DNA of 64,000 nt from Tetradesmus obliquus (taxonomy: Eukaryota; Chlorophyta; Chlorophyceae; Sphaeropleales; Scenedesmaceae), in the NCBI GenBank assembly GCA_030272155.1, contig CP126206.1, positions 62,001 through 126,000 of the forward strand. The letters are read 5' to 3'. The notes beneath the pieces were generated by a model. The model was not told the origin of the DNA. It saw nothing but the letters and a program-made list of their open reading frames with translations, and searched no databases. A program made the position numbers and the translations under genes. The stretch's first letter is position 1, and each line of letters opens with the position of its first letter. Below are positions 57,101 to 64,000 of this stretch, piece after piece.

Positions 57101-60100
57101 CGCCCTGCACAGCCGCACGGAGAGATGCATCAGGAACAATCAGAAAAGGTCACAATGTATCAGGCGCAGGCGCAGCCATATGGCAGCCAGTGCTGCTCAG
57201 CGGTTGCAGGACACTTCCAATGACAGCGCCGCCCTGCACAGGCCAAGTGCACAGGAAAGTATGATACAGGTGTGCTCCCTTCTGTTGCCGCTCCATTGGG
57301 GCGCGGGGCCGATGACGTTGATGCTATGGCTTGATGGGTAACATGATGATGATGAGGTGTGCTGACATGGCGACCACACAGGCTTGCAGGCCGTTGTTGT
57401 GGAGCTGCGACTGCTGCTTCCGCCAACCTTGATGGTATCGCCAAGTACGCTGTAGTGCAAAACGCGCCGGCACGTGCCTCAACGGCCTGTTATTCCACTG
57501 CGCATCTGTGTACTTGACCTTTACTCTGCAGCCCAGACACATATGTATCTGCAACCTGCGGATTATGAGGCAACCATGAGACATGTCAAACACAGAAGCT
57601 ACTTCGGGCCGTCGGGCCGTACGCTCAGCCAGGGCAGTTCCGCCATATCCACAAACTACAGCAGCAGCACTGTGCTGGCACCTCTGCCTCTGTGCCATGC
57701 CGCCATGCTGCATGTGTCGGTCGACAAACATCTTCCAGCGCTGACAAAGACAAGCAGCAAGCACGCACCACGCCAGCACGCACACACGCATGCAGCCATA
57801 TCAAGGCAAGAGCACCCACCTGAGTGCGGGCCACGCACAGTGCAGCCCCATATGTACCTGCAAACTTGCCAATGATGAGGCAGTTGAGGGACATGCAAGA
57901 CATGAAATGGAGAAGCTGCTTCAGACCAACCTGAGTGCGGGCCACGCACAGTGCAGCGCCATATCCATCCACTCTGTCGTGGAAGGTGTCTGGGTTCCAG
58001 CCATCTTCAGTGGCCGAGTAGGTGCAGCGCAGCGCCTCAGTCTCCAGCTGCGTGCCTGCAGCATGGCGGCATGACACAGAGGCAGAAACATTGATGCCAT
58101 GTGTATTTCCTGCATGTTTGACAAAAGAAGCGTAGGCGCAGCGCAACGCCTCAGACTGCAGCTGGGTGCCTGCAAGCTGGGCGGGGTGGGTGGGTGCGTG
58201 GGTGTTTGTGAGCGCATATCCATCCACTCTGTCATGTAATATGTCTGGGTTCCAGCCATCTTCAGTGGCGGAGTAGGCGCAGCGCAACGCCTGAGTCTCC
58301 AGCTGCGTGCCTGCAAGCGGTGTGGGGTGGGTGGGGGTGCAAATTCACAGCAATTTCAGATCCCCAATCACTGCTGGCAGCAGCAAGCAGGGCAGCTACA
58401 AATCCCTGCATGAGCTGATGCATCAGGCATTGATCCCATGTGTGTTTGCTGCAAGTTCCGACAAAAAAATGAGAGGCGCAGCGCAACGCCTCAGCCTCCA
58501 GCTGCGTGCCTGCAGCATGGCGGCATGGCACAGAGGCAGAGGCAGAGGCAGAAACATAGATGCCATGTGTGGTTTTTGCATGTTTGACAGTAGGCGCAGC
58601 GGAACGCCTCAGTCTCCAGCTGCGTGCCTGCAGCATGGCGGCATGACACAGAGGCAGAAACATTGATGCCATGTGTATTTCCTGCATGTTTGACAAAAGA
58701 AGCGTAGGCGCAGCGCAGCGCCTCAGCCTCCAGCTGGGTGACTGCAGGCGGGGTGGGTGGGGGCGCACAGTCGCAGCCATTCCATGAGCTGATGCGTCAC
58801 GCATCCATGCCATGTGTGTTTTTGCTGCATGTCTGACAGTAGGCGCAGCGCAGCGCAGCGCAGCGCCTCAGTCTCCAGCTGGGTGCCTGCAGCATGGCGG
58901 CATAGAACAGAGGCAGAGGCAGAAACACAGCGCTGCTGCCTTGAAACTTCGGCTGGGTGCCTGCAAGCGGGGTGGGTGGGTGGGTGGGGGCTGGGGGTGG
59001 CGGTGGGGGGGAATGCACAGCCATAGCAATTTCAGCAGCCTGCCCAATCACTGCTGCCAGCAAACAGGGCAGCCACAGCGCCATATCCATCCACTCTATC
59101 GTGGAATGTGTCTGGGTTCCAGCCATCTTCAGTGGCCAAGTAGGCGCAGCGCAACGCCTCAGCCTCCAGCTGCGTGCCTGGGTGCAGCATGGGCATGGCA
59201 CAGAGGCAGAGGCAGAAACATTGATGCCATGTGTACTTCCTGCATGTCTGACAAACAAAGAGTAGGAGCAGCGCCTCAGCCTCCAGCTGGGTGCCTGCAA
59301 GCGGGGTGAGTGGGGGTGCAAAATCGCAGCAATTGCATGAGCTGATGCATCACGCATGCGATGCCATGTGTGTGTGTGCTGCATGTTTAACAGTAGGCGC
59401 AGCGCAGCCCTCAGCCTCCAGCCGGGTGCCGCAAAAGGCAGCAAGCAGTGGTGTGCGCATGTGCGAGCGGGTAGGTGATGAGTGAGATGCTGAGTGAGAT
59501 GCTGAGTGAGATGCTGAGTGAGATGCTGAGTGAGATGATGAGTGAGATGCTGAGTGAGATGATGAGTGAGATGCTGAGTGAGATGCTGAGTGAGATGCTG
59601 AGTGAGATGATGAGTGAGATGCTGAGTGAGATGATGAGTGAGATGCTGAGTGAGATGCTGAGTGAGATGATGAGTGAGATGATGCGTGAGATGATGAGTG
59701 AGATGCTGAGTGAGATGCTGAGTGAGATGATGAGTGAGATGATGCGTGAGATGATGAGTGAGATGCAGGACACTGGCGGAGGTTGGCTACACGCTCAAGC
59801 AAGTGAGGCCAGGTGCGGCAGTCGCAGCACGCCAAACACACACCCTGCACATGAGCGGGTGTTTCATGCAGCGTGCATCTGAGCGTGCAGGCTGAGTATG
59901 TCGACATTTCGTACAAAGCAAGTGCCTGCAAAAGCATTAGACAGAGAGGTTGTTTCGTGGCAAGGAGGCTTGACAAGGCAGCAAAGTGTTGGTCCAGATT
60001 GTTGCGTGCAAGCAGCCCAGCCCACATTTGCAGGCATTGCGTGCAGCTGTGCCAGCAGTCCATCGGCCAGACAGCAGGCATCATGCAGGCAGCAGCAGTG

Positions 60101-60416
60101 TAGCTGCAGTGCAAGCAGCAGTGCAAGCAGTGCAAGTAGTGCAAGCACCAGCAGTGCAAGCAGTGCTGGCAGCAGCAGTGCAGCAGCAGTGCAGCAGCAG
60201 CAGGCAACTGGGCAGACAGCGGTAGTGCAAGCAGCAGTGCAAGCAGTGCAAGTTGCGCAAGCAGCAGCAGTGCAAGCAGTGCTGGCAGCAGCAGTGCAGC
60301 AGCAGCAGGCAACTCGGATGACAGCAGCAGTGCAGAGCCTGCCAGCCCCCACCTGCCAGCAGTGGCCGCAGCTTCGCCATGAATGGGTCATCTGTGGCAA
60401 CAGGGCCAGCCCACCT

Positions 60417-60479
<63 letters not shown>

Positions 60480-61615
60480 CATGTGTCGGTGCATATGCGG
60501 TGCACGCTGAGATGCTTCCCTGTACGAACTACAGCAGCAGCTGCAGCTGCTGAACTGCACGGCTGCTGCTGAACTGCAACAGAACAAAGCAGCATATGTG
60601 TCCTATATTCAGCTGCACCTGCTTCAGTGTGCATGCCACCCACATGGCATTGACACCCCTAGCCAGCACAGCAGCACCGGCTATGCTGTGATGGATCCAG
60701 CATCTACCTGTTGTGCTTGGTGCTGCTGTGCCTGCCTCTGCTTACGTACCAGCTGCCTACTGCACTGCATTGCATTGCTGCTGCTGCTGCTGCTGCTGCC
60801 GCTCATCCACCAACAGCAGACTTGCACCCAAGTCTTTGGTGCCCCCAGCAGATTAAACGCCAAGGGTATGGTGCGCGTTGTTGTTGGACCTGCTGCTGCT
60901 GCTGCTGCTGCTCACTGGTCTGTGTCCAGCTGCTGCTGCTGCTGCTGCTGCTGCGCCTGCTGCTGCTGCTGCTGCTGCTACTACTGCTGCTGCTGCTCAC
61001 CGGTCTGTGGTCACCTCCAGGTCCTGCACACTGCTCCAGTCCATGCGCTTCAAGCCGAATGGGTTTGCATCCTCTGCAGGTGCATACATACACACACAGA
61101 CCGAATGGGGATGCATCCTTTAAAGGTGCATACATACACACTGGCAACTGCAGGCAACACCCGCAGTTGACAGCTGAAGTGCTAGTGGCATTGTGTGGAT
61201 GTCTGAGTGGGCTGCAAGATGATGAAATTGGGTTCTCACTGTTAGTCTGCGGGCCACTGGCATTGCTCTTATCACTGTGCTACGGCAACACCTAGAAGCA
61301 TTTGAACAAGAGGCAACTGTGTCTGGAGCTGTGGCTGCAAGGTCGGGTATGGCGCGCCAGGCAACAGCACATGCAGGTGATGATGCCCTGCAGCTGTTGC
61401 ACATGCTGCTGCTGCCAGATGCTGCCTTCATGCTGCGCCTGCACCTTGCAATGCTGCTGCTGCTGCTGTTGAAGCTGGCCGCCGCTCACCCACAACTGCC
61501 TTGCCAAACAGTTTCTCAACCATTCGGGTGACAACATCATACTCTTCAGCTCCCCCCTGCTTGGCTCTGGTTGGTGCTGCGCCTCTGCTGCTGCTGCTGC
61601 TGCTTCTGTTCAGGG
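54192..61615 (-). CDS. TLDc-domain protein (OXR1/NCOA7-like)
   Basis: Minus-strand exons in continuous phase: 61615-61490 (possibly longer 5'), 61073-61001, 60414-60353, 58055-57931, 56833-56785, 56308-56141, 55064-54984, 54346-54192 (TGA 54192-54194), about 278 residues. Landmarks of the TLDc fold in order: DPFMAKLRPLLAGTQLEAEAL, SATEDGWNPDTFHDRVDG (FH..D), GAALCVART, GAVLGGYNPLGF, GSFLFSWPDGD, NGIQFGPGDLKM, ATCKLIDYQRLP, ELRVFVRKGGKL. TLDc proteins protect against oxidative damage, and several (Oxr1) bind and regulate the vacuolar H+-ATPase. The N-terminal part (EEYDVVTRMVEKLFGK) is not a known domain. The exact start is not visible. The introns are packed with acceptor-side exon copies and minisatellites. 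Confidence 0.85.
54409..54725 (-). repeat. Three acceptor-side copies of the last TLDc exon
   Basis: Copies of ESATKTELVELRVFVRKGGKL preceded by CTGCAG lie at about 54409-54473, 54535-54601 and 54651-54725, upstream (in gene direction) of the intact exon 54346-54192. Each stops at KGGKL and runs into intron sequence. Confidence 0.9.
55235..55986 (-). repeat. Acceptor-side copies of the ATCKLIDYQ exon
   Basis: A good copy of the exon start (SPTRATCKLID) is at 55951-55986. Only the acceptor and first few codons (plus strand GCGTGGGGCTGCCTGC and variants) recur near 55235, 55330, 55675 and 55765. The intact exon is 55064-54984. Confidence 0.75.
55401..55676. repeat. 25-bp minisatellite, ~11 copies
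   Basis: Perfect or near-perfect copies of ACAGCACATGTTGTTGCAGAGTGGC (25 bp) inside a TLDc intron. They are flanked on both sides by related GGGGCTGCCTGCGGATGGGGCCAGG blocks that are themselves repeated. Confidence 0.95.
56955..57235 (-). repeat. Three acceptor-side copies of the GGYNPLGF exon
   Basis: Short copies of the exon start (GGAV.) after a CTGTGCAG acceptor occur near 56955-56973, 57085-57108 and 57213-57235. They form a ~125-bp array that also repeats the intron block CATATGGCAGCCA(A/G)TGC. The intact exon is 56833-56785. Confidence 0.85.
57264..57360 (+). mobile_element. LINE 3' tail fragment
   Basis: This is the reverse complement of the 3' end of the element at 49.38-49.45 kb (GTTGCCGCTCCATTGGGGCGCGGGGCCGATG, landmark CCATTGGGGCGCGG), followed by a TGATGGGTAACATGATGATGATGAGG tail (landmark (ATG)n). 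It lies in an intron of the TLDc gene, opposite to the direction of that gene. Confidence 0.75.
57600..57855 (-). repeat. Two donor-side copies of the FHDRVDG exon
   Basis: 57855-57820 repeats the exon end (YGAALCVARTQ) with a GTGGGT donor, which is closer to consensus than the GTTGGT of the intact exon. About 57655-57610 is a diverged copy (GYGGTALAERTAR). The intact exon ends at 57931. Confidence 0.78.
58129..59445 (-). repeat. Nine acceptor-side copies of the FHDRVDG exon
   Basis: Copies of the exon start (GTQLEAEALRCAY; plus-strand landmark CGCCTCAGCCTCCAGCTG) begin near 58174, 58316, 58514, 58633, 58747, 58890, 59179, 59299 and 59445. Most end right after RCAY. Those at 58316-58218 and 59179-59080 extend through SATEDGWNPDTF and may be near-complete older exon copies. 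The intact, phase-consistent copy is 58055-57931. Intron blocks such as AACA(T/C)(T/A)GATGCCATGTGTG and GGGGTGGGTGG are repeated with them. Confidence 0.92.
59477..59765. repeat. 12-bp minisatellite, ~24 copies
   Basis: Head-to-tail AGTGAGATGCTG and AGTGAGATGATG units in a TLDc intron. It is open in several frames (ISLSISLSIS-like or SEMLSEML-like) and not coding. Confidence 0.95.
61090..61127 (-). repeat. Partial acceptor-side copy of the NPFGLKRMDW exon
   Basis: GGATGCATCCCCATTCGGTCT repeats the start of exon 61073-61001 together with the intron motif GTATGCACCT just upstream. The copy has lost the AG acceptor (TTTAAAG). Confidence 0.7.
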
Positions 61616-62824
61616 CTAGCCAGGATGTGCACCCCAACGTTTTAAGGGCCCTGGTTGGCCGTGCTGTGCAGGATGCATGCTGCTGGGGCAGGTGCATGTG
61701 GGCAGCTTGCTGCATGACTGGAGTGAGAGCAGCTCCAGTCAAAGATACACAACGGCGTGCAGTGCAGCAGATAACATAAAAAATAGTATTCTGCAGTCAA
61801 TGAGCCGACAGCTAGCCTACGGCGGTGAGCAAGGTGTGAACGAAGTGAAGATCTCCTTTGAAAACCACCTGTGACAGAGGGATGTCACTTTTTACACGCA
61901 CCCGGAACCTTGCCACCTCGATCACTACAAACGGATTCACCGAAAAAGCAGCAGCAGCTGCTGCTGAGGTGCCTTTGTGCTGCATAACTTGAAACTTCGT
62001 GCTGCTCGTCTTCAGTCACCGGAACACCTAGGAAGTGGCCCTCAAGGCTGTCAAAGCACACATATGCTTGCTTGCTAAACACGTAATAATAGATGCAGCT
62101 ATATAAGCGGGATCAGCGCAGCTTATGCCGTTGGCATGGTGCAGCGGCTGCTGTGGCACTTTCAGTCTAGAGATAGGGCACAGAGGAAGAGGGTCCATAC
62201 GCGCGCACAGGCCGCAAGAACCCAAACATTCAGAGCTGAAGATGAATCAACAGGCTGCACGTCAGCATGGCTCAAACAGGAGAGATAACTGTGGCAATAA
62301 TCCCAGTGAGCAACTGCTGACGCTGCTGGCACATGGTTACACTAGAGACATGCCAGCGCACATGCCACACCAAAAAACTGCTCAACAGCTCAAGCCGAAC
62401 TTAGCTTAATGAGCAGCAAGGCCCTCCTTGTACGTGCACGGCAGCAGCTGTGGCAGGGGCGCTGCCCACTTCTGGGATCATGCGCTGCACAGCTTGGTGG
62501 CAGTGGCTGCTGCACAGCTATGGTTCAAACTTCACTTACAGGAGCAGAAACATTTGTTTTTTTGGCAGTGGCACCACAGGCCACGTATGGCTTTGCTGTT
62601 GTGCTGTGTGACACTGCAACAGCTCACACGCAGCCTGCGCAGCACCAGTACATCATTTTGATGTTACACACAGTGACCAGCGGCCATGCACACAAGCTGT
62701 GCTGCATATAAAAAATCAATTGTTGCTGTGCAGTCACTAGGGCCTCTTTGCCACCCATGTTTACATCGGCTTCTGCCCTCCCGCTCACCTCTGACCCAGC
62801 ACCCTTCGTCCTGCCCTGCTGCAG
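61616..62824. other. No supportable gene
   Basis: The TLDc gene's first exon(s) and promoter should lie in the left part. On the plus strand a 100-residue frame starts with ATG at 62409 (MSSKALLVRARQQLWQ) and could be a first exon of the following gene, but nothing connects it. Confidence 0.4.
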
Positions 62825-63992
62825 CTGTGCTTGTGGTCTCAGCTGCAGCATTGCTTCTGCTGCTGTACAGCCTAGGCAGCTACACAAGTACACATCATGA
62901 TCAAACCCGTAGCGGGCGCATGCGCACTGCAATCACAGCTGGTGGGGGCCTGGGGCAGCAGCTGCAGGCTGAGCTGAGCAGAGGAGCTGCAGGGCAGCTG
63001 CAGCAGCACATCCTGGCACTGTCAAACATCAGCAGCTTGTCCACAGCACAGCTGCCGCTGCTGCTGCAAGGCACAAACCTGTCCTCGATAATCACGGCAG
63101 ATGTGCTGGACAGTGCTACAGCCAAGGGCCTTGGATGGCAGCAGCATTGGCAGCTGGTGCAACTGCACCAGCAGCTGCTGTGCACGTGAGTGGCGATTTG
63201 AGTTTGTAAACAGAGAGAGCAACACCAGCACCAGCAAGCTCATAGTCCAACTTTCAACGCATGCACCAAGGGTGCTGATAGTACATCAGCAAACACAGCA
63301 TGACAAGCAAGCTGCAGCAGCTTGCCTATATCAGGGCAAGCAAACTCTTATGTGTGCACGGATTGTGCCATGCAATGCGTGTGAGCGCTGTGTGCTCTTG
63401 AACAGCCCCCGGCAGCTGGCCCCTGCTGCATGCATCCTGTGCTCTTACCCAGCCCCCTGCATGCCATCAGCTGATGCGTGTAGTGCCGCTGATACTAGAC
63501 TAATCCTGCAGGCACGCAGCCAATGACTCTGTTGCATGTGCTGCGCTTACATGCTGTGTGTATGTGTGCTGACATGGATCTGTGCAGGTCTGGCTTGACT
63601 GCTGTGCACAACCCGCCTAATTCAGTGCCGGTAAGCACGGCAGAATGTAGCCCACAGCACCTGGCTATGATTCACAGCCTCCCAGTGTCACTTGCAGGAA
63701 GCAGGCAGAGCACAGGTTGTTGCATGCATGTGCCATGCAGGCATGCGCGTTTGAAATGCCAGGGACTGCTGAGTAGGCAACAAATGCAATGACCTGCATG
63801 TCATGCTGCTGCTGCTAGCTGCTGCTGCTGTGTGGCTGCGCATGCACTCTGTTTGCATAGGTCAGGCTGGGCAACTGCTCCGTGTTTGTGTACGCAGCGC
63901 ATGACTTTGTGTCACAGGAGCTGGCAGGGCCCCGCCACAGCTATGCATATGCCATGCAGGCATGCGCGTTTGAGATGCCACGGACTGCTTAG
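62825..63992 (+). CDS. Unidentified membrane-anchored protein (5' and 3' limits uncertain)
   Basis: Three exons join in phase: 62825-63185, 63588-63630 and 63861 to a possible stop TAG at 63990-63992. The first has a hydrophobic segment ([18 protein letters not shown]) followed by a basic stretch and a helical Gln/Leu-rich region with NIS and NLS glycosylation-type sites. That is the layout of a type II Golgi membrane protein. The third reads LGNCSVFVYAAHDFVSQELAGPRHSYAYAMQ (only part quoted). A GT47/exostosin-type glycosyltransferase is conceivable from the VFVY start, but no motif proves it. The start codon was not assigned and the gene may continue beyond the window. Confidence 0.45.
63709..63781 (+). 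repeat. Partial copy of the last visible exon
   Basis: Sequence after a CACAG acceptor-like site reads HACAMQACAFEMPGTAE and is followed by TAGTAGGCAAC-like DNA. It matches the 3' part of exon 63861 onward (YAMQACAFEMPRTA, 63951-64000), so boundary duplication continues in this fifth gene. Confidence 0.75.
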
Positions 63993-64000
63993 TAGGCAAC

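Noticed and set aside
61885..62082. 65-residue minus-strand frame (CFDSLEGHFLGVPV)
   Set aside because: It looks somewhat protein-like but has no ATG, no acceptor and no phase link to the TLDc first exon, so it was not annotated.

Overview
The window looks like nuclear DNA of a green alga (core Chlorophyta, Chlamydomonadales/Sphaeropleales-like). The reasons are GC-rich coding exons, short introns with GTGAGT/GTGCGT donors and CAG acceptors, very many CTG/CAG trinucleotide runs, TGTAA poly(A)-type signals, and an octotricopeptide-repeat (OPR) organelle-RNA protein, a family greatly expanded in these algae. Species was not determined. All gene models below were spliced by hand from reading-frame, splice-site and phase agreement.

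Layout. 0.7-12.0 kb (+): the C-terminal ~655 codons of a mitochondrial-type aconitase; its N-terminus lies left of the window. 13.4-20.0 kb (+): a secreted, heavily N-glycosylated, probably GPI-anchored protein of unknown family. 20.8-29 kb: gene-poor, with a 24-bp minisatellite, an inverted pair of ~145-bp satellite arrays and a LINE 3' fragment. 29-37 kb: repeats, including a 564-bp tandem duplication, a 342-bp GT microsatellite directly beside a 490-bp hAT-like MITE, and 37-bp and 39-bp minisatellites. 37.2-39.3 kb (-): a Myb/SANT DNA-binding protein. 41.0-44.65 kb (-): an intronless 1217-aa OPR-like protein. 46.5-48.0 kb (+): a small four-exon coiled-coil/membrane protein. 49.3-50.0 kb (-): a LINE fragment. 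50.0-53.6 kb: a second, truncated and frameshifted copy of the OPR gene with its upstream DNA. 54.2-61.6 kb (-): a TLDc-domain protein. 62.8 kb to the end (+): the start of an unidentified membrane-anchored protein.

The most striking property is shared by every multi-exon gene that is well resolved. Exon-intron boundaries have been tandemly duplicated, often many times. Beside each intact exon lie extra copies of only its 5' part with the acceptor (always upstream), or only its 3' part with the donor (always downstream). In aconitase nearly every one of 12 exons is affected; the first intron alone holds eight equivalent donors at 108-bp spacing. In the TLDc gene one exon is preceded by nine acceptor-side copies. 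Decoy copies often keep the splice consensus while their coding frame has decayed. Choosing the one full-length copy of each exon gives continuous phase through all junctions of aconitase, the glycoprotein and the TLDc gene, so these genes look functional despite the decoys. The process producing these splice-site arrays, and how the spliceosome copes, is the main thing here worth following up.
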